Shown in pieces: positions 54,007-62,474 of a DNA stretch of 64,000 nt; positions within the stretch are counted from its first letter, which is position 1, and each line of letters opens with the position of its first letter. The notes beneath the pieces are model-generated. The model saw only the letters and a program-made list of their open reading frames with translations, was not told the origin of the DNA and ran no database searches. The position numbers and the translations under genes are program-made. Source of the DNA: Gammaproteobacteria bacterium (lineage in GTDB: Bacteria > Pseudomonadota > Gammaproteobacteria > VBWC01); NCBI GenBank assembly GCA_023266115.1, contig JAHFRU010000001.1, forward strand, positions 1 through 64,000. Direction: 5' to 3'.

Positions 54007-54963
54007 GTGGCATTTCAAAATTATAGATGGGGTACTGCGGGCATAGGGGGGATGTTTGGTCTGTCCATGACCATCACGCTTTTTTTCCCGAGTTTCGACT
54101 TCAGATCGGCGGAGTCGACCTGGGTTGGTCTGGACAAGTCGATGTCGAACGGCAGGACGATCGGTTTCAGTTACGAAGATCCTACCGTAACGGGCCAGGG
54201 CAAACCGCTGACTGTGATCCTGAACAAGGATCCGAAGACCGGCGCCACCATCGATCCGCCGGTGCGTGCCTACGTTTACCGGCCCGGCACGCCGTTTGCG
54301 TCACCGCTCAATCATCCGGATAACCTTGGACCGACGGTCAAGCGGCTTAGCATCGACAAGGGGAAGATTGATCAGGCCGTCAAGGCGCAAGGCGCCGTGT
54401 TCACGATTAATCACGCGGACGTCAATGGTGAAGAATGGGCCTATGCCGAGAATGCCAGCGTAACCCGCGGCTGGACCGTGGATGCGGCGTTGTCGACAGC
54501 GGGCGACGCGAACACCAAGTACGTAGGACGTGGCAAGTCGATATACATCCACGAGGGTTGCTGGTGGTGCCATACCCTGCTGCCCGAGCATACGCAGGAC
54601 TGGCAGGTCTTCGGTACCCCGCCTTATCTGGGCGACTTCAACGGTGAGATGCCCACGGCATTCGGTTCTGACCGTAAGGCACCGGATATCCTGCACGTTG
54701 CATCGCGAAACTCCTCACGTGAATGGATGATGATGCATTTTTTCAACCCGCGTCTGGTGCAGCCAAATTCCATCATGCCGCGCTTCGACTATTTGTGGGG
54801 GAGGGTTGACGTCAACGGCAATCCGATTGACTTCAGTACGTGGCGGAAAGAGTATACGGCATATCGGAAGGGTGAACGCCCGTACCCGCCGGAAGTTCCG
54901 GAGTATGCGAGGAATGCGGAAATTCGTGCATTGATCGATTGGGTATTGACCAGTTTGAAATAA
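54007..54963 (+). CDS. CcoO-like monohaem cytochrome c subunit with large insertion
   Basis: 318 aa from GTG 54007, SD GAGGAGGGAGG. N-terminal TM helix (residues about 10-30). The haem motif lies in IYIHEGCWWCHTLL near residue 184. It is followed by GSDRKAPDILHVASRNSSREW and NPRLVQPNSIMPRFDYLW, which are the typical CcoO elements including the axial Met. CcoO is usually about 200 aa; here about 110 extra residues separate the anchor from the haem domain. It passes electrons to CcoN (family role). Confidence 0.9.
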   Translation: MAFQNYRWGTAGIGGMFGLSMTITLFFPSFDFRSAESTWVGLDKSMSNGRTIGFSYEDPTVTGQGKPLTVILNKDPKTGATIDPPVRAYVYRPGTPFASPLNHPDNLGPTVKRLSIDKGKIDQAVKAQGAVFTINHADVNGEEWAYAENASVTRGWTVDAALSTAGDANTKYVGRGKSIYIHEGCWWCHTLLPEHTQDWQVFGTPPYLGDFNGEMPTAFGSDRKAPDILHVASRNSSREWMMMHFFNPRLVQPNSIMPRFDYLWGRVDVNGNPIDFSTWRKEYTAYRKGERPYPPEVPEYARNAEIRALIDWVLTSLK

Positions 54964-54983
54964 TCGTAGGGGGAGGATTTCAG

Positions 54984-55631
54984 ATGGCTTGGAAGTTTGA
55001 TAACCCGTTGTACAGTTTGTCCGATGAAGAACAGAACAAGCGGGCAATCACATTGTGGGAAGCAGAACGGCACGGCGACCTTTGGGCCGCAAATAACAGG
55101 CTGCCGTTTCCGGTCACGCTCCTTATTGCGTTGATCGTGTTGACAGCGTTTATGATGACGATGCCAATCTGGGGCCAACGGCCAACGGCGGAGCTTTATG
55201 CGCCGATGGTACAGCTGATGGACAGCCCGCAGGTTAAAGGCATGGCGACCAACAAGGAAAAGATAGCCTATTTGACGACGGAGGCGATGAAGGCACATGA
55301 GCAGGCGAAGGACTCCCGCCTGCCCGGCTTGCTGGAGCGGCATCCCATCACTTGGTCGGACCTGCAATTGATGGCACCGGCGATCAGGGAAATCCAGTCC
55401 AGCGGCGGAACGTATGGTCTGGAAAGCTATACGGTGGTCGGCGACCAGGTGGTACTCGCTAACTTCGAGGGTATGCGGCGTCCGGATGGCAAGCGCCTCC
55501 GCACTCAGCCGTGGTTTGACACAGGGTTCATTATCGATATGTTTTATGTGACTTACTTCATCATCGTAATGGTGCTCGTGTGCAAACGGTTGCCGCACTT
55601 CAGCCAGAAAGCGAACCCGAAGAAGAACTAG
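54984..55631 (+). CDS. Two-TM membrane protein in the CcoP position
   Basis: 215 aa from ATG 54984 with a GGGGGAGG site. The N-terminus WKFDNPLYSLSDEEQN resembles the start of CcoP in its Asn-Pro-Leu motif. TM helices at about residues 42-62 and 183-203 flank a soluble loop with no CxxCH. It may replace CcoP structurally but cannot carry haem c; this is inference. Confidence 0.65.
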   Translation: MAWKFDNPLYSLSDEEQNKRAITLWEAERHGDLWAANNRLPFPVTLLIALIVLTAFMMTMPIWGQRPTAELYAPMVQLMDSPQVKGMATNKEKIAYLTTEAMKAHEQAKDSRLPGLLERHPITWSDLQLMAPAIREIQSSGGTYGLESYTVVGDQVVLANFEGMRRPDGKRLRTQPWFDTGFIIDMFYVTYFIIVMVLVCKRLPHFSQKANPKKN

Positions 55632-55693
55632 ATTGTTCGGCAGTTCGTTGCCGAGGCAGGCGGTTTCTGCGGTTTAGGACAGAAGGAGGACGT

Positions 55694-55846
55694 ATGTTAG
55701 ACATAGATTACGCACCGGCGGTGTTTGCGATGTGGATCATAATGGTGTTGGTTTGCCCGGCAATATATGGTCTTTTCGTGGTAGACAAATACTGGAAACG
55801 GAACAAGGAAGACCAGGCGCAAAAAAATGCAAACGTCTTCAATTGA
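55694..55846 (+). CDS. CcoQ-like 50-aa single-TM protein
   Basis: 50 aa from ATG 55694, AAGGAGGA upstream. One TM helix (residues about 8-29), then VDKYWKRNKEDQAQKN, a typical positively charged CcoQ-like tail. Last gene before a strong terminator. Confidence 0.7.
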   Translation: MLDIDYAPAVFAMWIIMVLVCPAIYGLFVVDKYWKRNKEDQAQKNANVFN

Positions 55847-55867
55847 CGCAAGCAGTCGATGAATAAA

Positions 55868-55902
55868 AGAGATGCCGCTGCAACAGCGGCATCTCTTTTT
55901 TT
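55868..55902 (+). terminator. Rho-independent terminator of the CcoN/O-like operon
   Basis: AGAGATGCCGCTG, CAA loop, CAGCGGCATCTCT then TTTTT: 13-bp perfect stem with U tract, 21 nt after the CcoQ-like gene. Confidence 0.93.
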
Positions 55903-56046
55903 GTAGGGGTGTATCACTACGGCAGGAAACCTCCAACGCTATATCATTCGGGTAACCGACATCTATTTCACTTTTTTCCGTTTTGTCCTCTGGTAGAGCA
56001 GTGCCGGTCCAAGGCGCTCGATCAGTAGTTTCTGGATTTCGAAGAT

Positions 56047-56382
56047 ATGCTTGAACCGTTGCTTTTTCTGGCCGCTTACGGCGGCCATATCGACCTCGTG
56101 AACCAACTGCTTCCGTTGCTGGTCGAAAGTACTGATAGTACTACGAGATTCGGTATCGACCTGAGCGTTGAAGGATTACGATCCCAGCACTACAGCGTCG
56201 GCATCTTCGTCTTCCTGGTGGTTTCCCTGGTCGTATTTGGGGCGATTATCTATATCTATTTGCCCAAAGATGGGAAACGGTTGAAACTGGGCGAACGGAT
56301 CATGTTTGGCGCGATAATATTGGGCATGGTGTGCGCGGTAATCATGGGTTGGCTGCAGTTAATTGACGGTTTCCTGTTATAG
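56047..56382 (+). CDS. Small membrane protein
   Basis: 111 aa. Two TM helices (residues about 50-72 and 84-107); the first 45 residues are poorly supported as the start codon has only a weak SD (CGAAGA). Short charged loop LPKDGKRLKLGER. Not recognised. Starts the second oxidase-related operon. Confidence 0.55.
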   Translation: MLEPLLFLAAYGGHIDLVNQLLPLLVESTDSTTRFGIDLSVEGLRSQHYSVGIFVFLVVSLVVFGAIIYIYLPKDGKRLKLGERIMFGAIILGMVCAVIMGWLQLIDGFLL

Positions 56383-56393
56383 GAGTGATGACA

Positions 56394-56681
56394 ATGAAGA
56401 GTTGGATAGAATCGCTACCGGACGGATGGACGATTTATGTATGGATGGTGGTCGGCGTGGCAATTCTGATCGCGGTGGTGATCGGACTGCGCTGGGCCGC
56501 ACGCAACGCCCAATTTGATGAGGACATCAAATACGTTGTTTTCGACGAGAATGACAAGGAACGGATGGATCCGGAGGAGTATGCGAAGTACAAGCAGGTG
56601 ATGGAACAACAGGAAACGTCACGTAAGGAATACCTGAAGCACAAGGCCGAGGAACGTGCCGCGAAACATGCGAACCGGTGA
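56394..56681 (+). CDS. CcoS-like protein with a C-terminal extension
   Basis: 95 aa from ATG 56394 with AGGAG 8 nt upstream. One TM helix (residues about 14-34) followed by RWAARNAQFDEDIKYVVFDEND, similar to the QFDD segment of CcoS, the cbb3 maturation protein. CcoS is normally about 50-70 aa; the remaining 45 residues form a charged helix. The similarity is by eye only. Confidence 0.6.
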   Translation: MKSWIESLPDGWTIYVWMVVGVAILIAVVIGLRWAARNAQFDEDIKYVVFDENDKERMDPEEYAKYKQVMEQQETSRKEYLKHKAEERAAKHANR

Positions 56682-57165
56682 GAAACGCATTATCGCCGTT
56701 ATTATCGCGCTGCCGCTGCTCGCGATTGGCTATCAGTTGTTGATGTTCCCTCAGCGGGAAGCAGATCCGGGCATCCCGTTTTATCTGGCGGCTTCACCGG
56801 AGATCAAACAGCAGGCCGAGCATATCTACGCGCGTAATAAATGTTCTGACTGTCACTCGTTGTGGATGGTGCGCAATATGATGGAGAGCGTACCGGCGCC
56901 GCGGCTGGACGGGATCGGCTCATTACGCGATGAGCAGTGGTTTTTTGAATATTTTTCCGCGCCGGACCCTCAGCGAATTCTTCCTTCGCGCCTGAAGCAA
57001 GAGTACCGGATGCCCTCCTATGCCCATTTGCCGGTGGAAGAGCGCCGGACGCTCGCTGCGTATATGGCCGGATTAAAGGTTGAGGACTGGTATCTCGAGG
57101 ACGTCAGAAAGTCCGAGTACGAAAAACTTACCGGTAAGCCATATCGGACTGATCGGCCCGAATGA
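56668..57165 (+). CDS. Membrane-anchored monohaem cytochrome c
   Basis: 165 aa from ATG 56668 (overlaps the previous gene by 14 nt). TM anchor at residues about 6-25. Haem motif CSDCH near residue 58, then RLDGIGS as in the 49275 protein, and a probable axial Met in YRMPSY. The periplasmic face is expected. Confidence 0.88.
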   Translation: MRTGEKRIIAVIIALPLLAIGYQLLMFPQREADPGIPFYLAASPEIKQQAEHIYARNKCSDCHSLWMVRNMMESVPAPRLDGIGSLRDEQWFFEYFSAPDPQRILPSRLKQEYRMPSYAHLPVEERRTLAAYMAGLKVEDWYLEDVRKSEYEKLTGKPYRTDRPE

Positions 57166-57674
57166 CCGCGAGCTTCAAAAGCAGGCTTCAGGATCTTGGT
57201 ATGGCGCTGGTGGCAATCAGTGCCGGTGCCGTCATCGTTTATTTTGGCGACCGATTGCTCGGCGTCAAACTTGAACTGTTCTGGGGTGTATCGACGTTTA
57301 GTCCGCCATGGGTGCTGGATCTGTTTTTCGTGCCGTTTCTCGCCGGCATCGTGGTGTCCTGTATTTACGGATTAGGTGGCAAGATAGTGGCTCATTTTTC
57401 GCCGCTGATCGTGAGAATCGAGAGTTACTACGAGCTCAATTCAGTACCCGCGGACGCGCTGCCGGACTATTCGGTTTTATTGCCGTTGAGTTACTGGTTG
57501 CTGGTCATGATCGTATCTGTCGAATTTGCAGCGATCGGCGGAGTGGTCGGCGAGATACTTATCAAGCGGGTCTACGGCCGATCTCCGAAATCGCTGCTGC
57601 ACAAGAAGTACGCTAAAACCAGCGACGCACCTGTAGCCACCGCTGCCGAGCTGCCGTCGAGAGAGGCTGACTGA
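57162..57674 (+). CDS. Multi-TM membrane protein
   Basis: 170 aa, starts MTASFKSRLQDLG. About four TM helices (residues 12-30, 45-70, 105-122, 123-140). Not recognised. Overlaps both neighbours by 4 and 1 nt, so it is cotranscribed with the cytochrome and the SUMF1 gene. Confidence 0.65.
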   Translation: MTASFKSRLQDLGMALVAISAGAVIVYFGDRLLGVKLELFWGVSTFSPPWVLDLFFVPFLAGIVVSCIYGLGGKIVAHFSPLIVRIESYYELNSVPADALPDYSVLLPLSYWLLVMIVSVEFAAIGGVVGEILIKRVYGRSPKSLLHKKYAKTSDAPVATAAELPSREAD

Positions 57675-58738
57675 TGAAAGCTGGTTTCGCAGGTCCGCCC
57701 CGGATCACGAAGGCGCAGGTCACTACCAGGAAGCGATATCTTTCCGCGACGCTGGTTACCTGCGTTGTCCTCGCGTTTCTCGGTGGCACGATACACGTGC
57801 TTACTCTGGGCGAGAACCGTATGCGTGACATGCGTAGCAAGATCGCCTACGACGAGAACCAGGTAAAAGATAAACTTCGGGCGGCCGGTCAGGACCTGTT
57901 TATTCAGACCGAACACGAACTTCGACTGACGTCTACGGAATCCTACAGCGTCGCCGAGGCGGAGGCGTTGCTCACCGCTGGCGAGTGGCAGGAGCTCGAT
58001 ACAATGATCACCGTGCCGGGTGGGAAATTTGTTATGGGTACCGATTTTGGGCGGGCCGATGTGCAGGACAAGCCACAACACATGCAGACGGTGTCGGCCT
58101 TCCAGATCGATAAATATCCGGTGACCAACGCCCAGTACGCGCGGTTCGTGGCGGCTACCGGCCGTCGACCCCCGCTGCACTGGAAGAACGGGCGGATACC
58201 GGCGCGGCTGGAGAAACACCCGGTGACGATGGTGTCGTGGTTCGACGCAAAGAAATACGCCGAATGGGCAGGCAAGCGCCTGCCGACGGAAGCAGAGTGG
58301 GAGCGGGCTGCACGCGGTACCGATGGCAGGCGCTGGCCGTGGGGGAATAATATGGATCCTGAACGGCTCAATACTTACTATCAGGTCGGTTCAACCACCA
58401 TGGTCGGTTCCTATACGAATGGCGCCAGCGCGGAAGGTGTTATGGATCTGGCGGGGAATGTCAGTGAGTGGGTTGCCGATGACTTTCTGCCCTATCCTGA
58501 AACCGAGGCGCCAAAGGAGATGTTCCAGGCAAAGGTTGCCCAGGTTCCCGCGTCGGCTGCGGACCGCTCCAAGCAGGTAGCCGAATTTGTCGAGACTGAA
58601 GAGCGCTACAAGGCCATGCGCGGCGGCTCTTGGAAGAGCGACCCGTTTTCGACGTCGGCATATCACCGGAATTTTTCCTGGCCAAATTTTGCATCGGATT
58701 TCTTTGGATTCCGGTGCGCGAAATCGGCTGGTACGTGA
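57674..58738 (+). CDS. Membrane-anchored SUMF1/FGE-domain protein
   Basis: 354 aa. TM anchor at residues about 21-47, then a 55-residue helical stalk and the FGE-like domain: ITVPGGKFVMGTD, VTMVSWFDAKKYAEWAGKRLPTEAEWERAARG, MDLAGNVSEW and a MRGGSWKSD end segment. The catalytic cysteine pair after RGGSW is missing. A paralogue is the lipoprotein at 511-1488. Translated from an overlapping TGATG. Role is unknown; operon position suggests oxidase assembly or a haem/metal-binding scaffold (inference). Confidence 0.85.
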   Translation: MKAGFAGPPRITKAQVTTRKRYLSATLVTCVVLAFLGGTIHVLTLGENRMRDMRSKIAYDENQVKDKLRAAGQDLFIQTEHELRLTSTESYSVAEAEALLTAGEWQELDTMITVPGGKFVMGTDFGRADVQDKPQHMQTVSAFQIDKYPVTNAQYARFVAATGRRPPLHWKNGRIPARLEKHPVTMVSWFDAKKYAEWAGKRLPTEAEWERAARGTDGRRWPWGNNMDPERLNTYYQVGSTTMVGSYTNGASAEGVMDLAGNVSEWVADDFLPYPETEAPKEMFQAKVAQVPASAADRSKQVAEFVETEERYKAMRGGSWKSDPFSTSAYHRNFSWPNFASDFFGFRCAKSAGT

Positions 58739-58739
58739 T

Positions 58740-58991
58740 ATGCGATATTATCTGACAGCATTGTCATGTCTACTCGGCGCGTTGCCGCTTCAGGCATCGG
58801 CGGCGGACAGTTATCGCTGGTTGACGGTAACGATCGATACGCCGTGGGCGATCTTCATATTCCTGTTACCAATGGTACTGACTCCCATTATACTGATGGC
58901 GGTCTTGTACTGGCGTTATGCAATACGGCCCTCCGACAAGGCGAAGAACGAAGAAAAGCAGCGGGAAATCGCCGAAAAACAATCCCCGTAG
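58740..58991 (+). CDS. Small protein with signal peptide and TM segment
   Basis: 83 aa from ATG 58740, one nt after the SUMF1 stop. A Sec-like N-terminus (LQASAADS) is followed by a TM helix (residues about 35-58) and a charged, Lys/Glu-rich tail. Not recognised. Confidence 0.6.
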   Translation: MRYYLTALSCLLGALPLQASAADSYRWLTVTIDTPWAIFIFLLPMVLTPIILMAVLYWRYAIRPSDKAKNEEKQREIAEKQSP

Positions 58992-59148
58992 CTGGACGTT
59001 TTTACACAAGGGTGAGAGCGGTAATCGAGTTGTCCGTCGACCGTGGTTTGATAGCGACCCCGCGGATTGGCGGCACCCGCAGCAGTCCGCAATATTGTTT
59101 CAATGTTTCTGTGTAGGCTTGCTGTTTTCGTTAACAGGGGGAACCTGG

Positions 59149-59538
59149 ATGCCGGTTGGACATAGTATTAACTCTGGCGGAATCTTGTTGCTGACACTGC
59201 GCCGGCTCAGCTGCGTATTGCTGGTCGGGGTTTGCCTGGCAGTCGGCGGACAGGCCATCGCCGAGGTCGAACAGGCGGAGGCGGTAATCCATGCCTTTAC
59301 CTCTAGGGAGCCGGTCGAAAGTGACGTCGTCAAAATTTCCGACAAGAAAAAGCATACGGTACTGTTCGCGATGGGTATCGCCTTGTTGATATTCATCATC
59401 ACCACCGCCGTGCTGGGAATTTCCATGGTGTTGTTCGGCAAACAGGTTTTTGTAGCGCACATGATTTTCGCCGGCTTCAGTGTCTTCCTGGCGATCGCTC
59501 ATGCGGTCGTGGCGATCGTGTGGTTCTTTCCATTCTGA
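59149..59538 (+). CDS. Membrane protein with three hydrophobic segments
   Basis: 129 aa from ATG 59149 (CAGGGGGAACC upstream). A signal-like helix (residues about 10-32) is followed by a soluble segment and two further TM helices in the C-terminal half. Not recognised. An upstream frame from 58918 is not supported because its first 77 residues are arginine-rich anti-frame sequence. Confidence 0.5.
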   Translation: MPVGHSINSGGILLLTLRRLSCVLLVGVCLAVGGQAIAEVEQAEAVIHAFTSREPVESDVVKISDKKKHTVLFAMGIALLIFIITTAVLGISMVLFGKQVFVAHMIFAGFSVFLAIAHAVVAIVWFFPF

Positions 59539-59553
59539 AATCAGCGACCGGCA

Positions 59554-62223
59554 GTGGAATCCCAGCTCGCGTCCGATGAGCAGCTGACGGTGTCCGGGGG
59601 CAAACACCGGTCTGACCGTGGCTGGGCACGGTCACTGGTTCTGATCTATTTCTTCTCCGGTGTCGCCAGCGTGGCCTACGAAATTCTGTGGGTGCGCATG
59701 TTGTCGCTGCAGTTCGGCGTCGGCATTTTCTCGGTCATCGTTACTGTCGTTGCGTTCATGGCCGGACTGGGCGCCGGGAGTCTGGCCGGCACCGTGTTGT
59801 CGCGCCGGACTTCGCGGCCGCTGGTTATCTTCGCCGGCCTGGAAGCCGCGGTGGCGATATTCGCGCTCTGCATGCCGCTGCTGTTCCAGCAGCTCGATAC
59901 GTGGCTGGGCGCAATGTCCGCTGCCGGCGGGCTGGATAGCTGGTTCGTCGTCCAGGCTGGCGCGGCATTTCTGATCCTGGTGCTGCCGGCGACTGCGATG
60001 GGGGCAGGTTTCCCGTTGATATTGCGAGCGCTGTCGCCGGCATCGGTGTCGCTTGCCCGGGTTTACGGGGTGAACACACTGGGTGGCGCGACCGGTGCGC
60101 TGTTACCGCTGGCACTGCTTCCCGCTATCGGCTGGACTCACGCTGTTCAGGTCGTGGCAGCCACCGGCATCGGTATCGCCGTGAGCGCCGTGTTGCTGGG
60201 GCGGTGGGCACCGACGACGGATGCCGCGCCGGCGCCGGTGGATGCCGATGCGGGACGGCCATCGTTGACCACGTTATTCGCCTATGCCGGTATCGGGCTG
60301 GCGGCGTTGATGTTGCAGATCGGGTGGACGCGTTTGTTTGGCATGTTCATGCTGCGCACGGAATACGTGCTCGCGATCGTGCTGGCGGTATTTCTTGTCG
60401 GCATCGGGCTCGGCAGTCTGTGCGCTCGCTGGCGACCGGCTAACGCGCTGTTTGCATGGTTCCCCCCGTTGGCGTCGCTCGCGGCACTCGTGACGCTGTG
60501 GCTGTTGCCGGTGTTGGCGGCGTGGGCCGATCAGGCGCAGTTTGGATCGATGTACGGCGCATTGATTTCGCAGGGCCTGGTGATCGCCTGTCTGACATTG
60601 CCGGTGACGTTGATCATGGGCGCGTGGTTGCCCCTTTTGACCGGCCGGCTGGGCGGCAGCGCCGGTTCGATGAGCGGCGCGTGGCTATACGGCGTGAATT
60701 CGCTGGGTGCGGCAGGCGGGGCGTTGCTGGCTGGACTGGTCCTGGTGCCGTGGCTGGGGACCGCTGCAACGATCGTTATTGCGGCGCTGCTGTTGTTTCT
60801 GTTTGGCATGTGGTGGGCGACATCACGGCAGATGTGGTTCGTCGGCGCGGCGTTGCTGGTGGCCGCCGTTCCCGTGACGAGATTGCCGGACATCGATATT
60901 CTGTTGCCGGTTACGCAGGCCGGCAGCCATCAACTCGACGTCCATGAAGATGCGTTGTCGATCACCCATGTCGTCGAACAACCGGACGGGCAGCGACTGC
61001 TATTGTCGGATCTGCGCCGCATGGATGCCTCGAGCGACCCGGTGGCGGTGGTTGCTCAACAGAATCAGGCCAGACTACCGCTTCTGCTGCATCGTGAGCC
61101 GCACACCGTATTGTATCTGGGGCTTGGTACCGGAATTTCTGCCGCTGGCGCAAGCGATCTACCCGACCTCTCTGTAGTCGCCGTAGAGCTGACACAGGGT
61201 GCAATCAATGCCGCGGCGAACTGGTTTGCCCCGGTCAACGGAGATATCACGCAAACGATAGACGTGGTGCGTGATGACGCCCGTCGCTTTCTGCGCATTA
61301 CGCCACAGCGATACGACGTGATTATCGGCGACCTGTTTCACCCCGACCTGGTAGGCCGCAGTAATCTGCTGTCGATACAACAGTTCCGGCGTGCCAAAGA
61401 TCGTCTCGAACACGACGGTGTTTTTACGCAGTGGCTGGCGTTGAACCAGTTCGACACCACCTCGCTCGCGATTGTGCTGCGCAGCTTCAAAGAGGTTTTC
61501 GCCGATCATATGCTGTTCGTCGACGGCTTTCGCCTGGCGTTGGTCGGGTTCAAGGAGCCGTGGCCGGGTGTGCCGGATATTCTGGATAAGTTGCAGCGCC
61601 TGAACGAGCATCAACGGGCGTCGCTTACCGGTGGCGAAGGTGTGTGGACGTGGTTAGGCCGGTATTGGGGAAGAATCCCCGAAACTACCGGGCCGGTGCA
61701 GGATGACTGGGTGCCAAAAATTGAATTTCGCCTGCCGCGAGCCCGGTATACCAGGGAGTTTGACCTGTCGATCTTGCTGGAACAACTGCTGCCACAGAGG
61801 CCATCGGTCGAGGAAGCCGTATCGGCATTGAACATCCCGCCGCTCTATCTGCCGGAATTTGACCGCGCCTATATTGCATCGGAACTCGCGATACGTAGCT
61901 GGCTGGCTTCGTTGCACCAGCAGTCACAGGAGTCGCAGCGTCTGTTGCGTATCGCGTATCAGGCCAATTCCCGGGATCGCTGGATCACGACGGATCTGGC
62001 GGACAGAATGCTGGCGTCGCTGCCGCAGGCGATCGCGCAGGGAATCGACAAGAGAAGCGCGCTGGAGGAGATTCTGACGGCGTCCCCGGACCATGTCGCG
62101 GCGCTGAAGGCCCTGCGCGCGGCGGAATTCGAGCGAGGCAACACCCGTCGGGCGGACGAATTACGCGCTCACATCGTGACGCTGGCGCCGCTCGATAAGG
62201 AGATAAAGGAGTTTGTGCGCTGA
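59554..62223 (+). CDS. MFS-spermidine-synthase fusion (SpeE-like)
   Basis: 889 aa from GTG 59554. About 14 TM helices (residues 30-470) in the pattern of fused spermidine-synthase transporters (ERYxxxxLWVRMLSLQFGV-like start), then a Rossmann methyltransferase/PAPT domain around VLYLGLGTGISAAGASD and VVAVELTQGAINAA, ending in a TPR-like helical tail. Active-site Asp residues typical of SpeE are only partly visible (DVVRDDARRFL), so the reaction is uncertain. Last gene of the operon. Confidence 0.85.
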   Translation: MESQLASDEQLTVSGGKHRSDRGWARSLVLIYFFSGVASVAYEILWVRMLSLQFGVGIFSVIVTVVAFMAGLGAGSLAGTVLSRRTSRPLVIFAGLEAAVAIFALCMPLLFQQLDTWLGAMSAAGGLDSWFVVQAGAAFLILVLPATAMGAGFPLILRALSPASVSLARVYGVNTLGGATGALLPLALLPAIGWTHAVQVVAATGIGIAVSAVLLGRWAPTTDAAPAPVDADAGRPSLTTLFAYAGIGLAALMLQIGWTRLFGMFMLRTEYVLAIVLAVFLVGIGLGSLCARWRPANALFAWFPPLASLAALVTLWLLPVLAAWADQAQFGSMYGALISQGLVIACLTLPVTLIMGAWLPLLTGRLGGSAGSMSGAWLYGVNSLGAAGGALLAGLVLVPWLGTAATIVIAALLLFLFGMWWATSRQMWFVGAALLVAAVPVTRLPDIDILLPVTQAGSHQLDVHEDALSITHVVEQPDGQRLLLSDLRRMDASSDPVAVVAQQNQARLPLLLHREPHTVLYLGLGTGISAAGASDLPDLSVVAVELTQGAINAAANWFAPVNGDITQTIDVVRDDARRFLRITPQRYDVIIGDLFHPDLVGRSNLLSIQQFRRAKDRLEHDGVFTQWLALNQFDTTSLAIVLRSFKEVFADHMLFVDGFRLALVGFKEPWPGVPDILDKLQRLNEHQRASLTGGEGVWTWLGRYWGRIPETTGPVQDDWVPKIEFRLPRARYTREFDLSILLEQLLPQRPSVEEAVSALNIPPLYLPEFDRAYIASELAIRSWLASLHQQSQESQRLLRIAYQANSRDRWITTDLADRMLASLPQAIAQGIDKRSALEEILTASPDHVAALKALRAAEFERGNTRRADELRAHIVTLAPLDKEIKEFVR

Positions 62224-62285
62224 ATGGCGGGTTGCGCTGCGGGGATTCACAGGCGCCCGTTTATTCCGATCGGACTGAAACGAAA

Positions 62286-62307
62286 AAGGGCGCGTTACCG
62301 CGCCCTT
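62286..62307 (-). terminator. Rho-independent terminator for the minus-strand 45-aa gene
   Basis: On the minus strand AAGGGCGCG, GTAA loop, CGCGCCCTT then TTT: a 9-bp stem and a short U tract, 30 nt after the stop of the 62337-62474 gene. It also faces the end of the fusion gene. Confidence 0.8.
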
Positions 62308-62336
62308 CGTACGAACAGCCCAAGGACAACGTCGTG

Positions 62337-62474
62337 TTACTTGCCGCTTTCTTCGCGACGGCGTTTCAGAACATCCTGGAAAGTGCTGTCAGCAAGCCAA
62401 TAGGCACCCCCGACAATCACGCCAAAAAACACCAGGATGGGGACCAGAATTCTTATGCCAATTTCTTCGACCAT
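62337..62474 (-). CDS. 45-aa single-TM protein
   Basis: ATG 62474 to TAA 62337-62339. The upstream GGGAGGCG is a good SD. Product: MVEEIGIRILVPILVFFGV, IVGGAYWLADSTFQD, then a basic tail KRRREESGK. It has its own terminator. It resembles CcoM/CcoQ-type helices in size; family not identified. Confidence 0.7.
   Translation of the reverse strand: MVEEIGIRILVPILVFFGVIVGGAYWLADSTFQDVLKRRREESGK

Noticed and set aside
58918-59148. N-terminal extension of the 59149 membrane-protein gene
   Set aside because: The first 77 residues are Arg/Pro-rich without a domain, and the GGGGG site sits just before ATG 59149.
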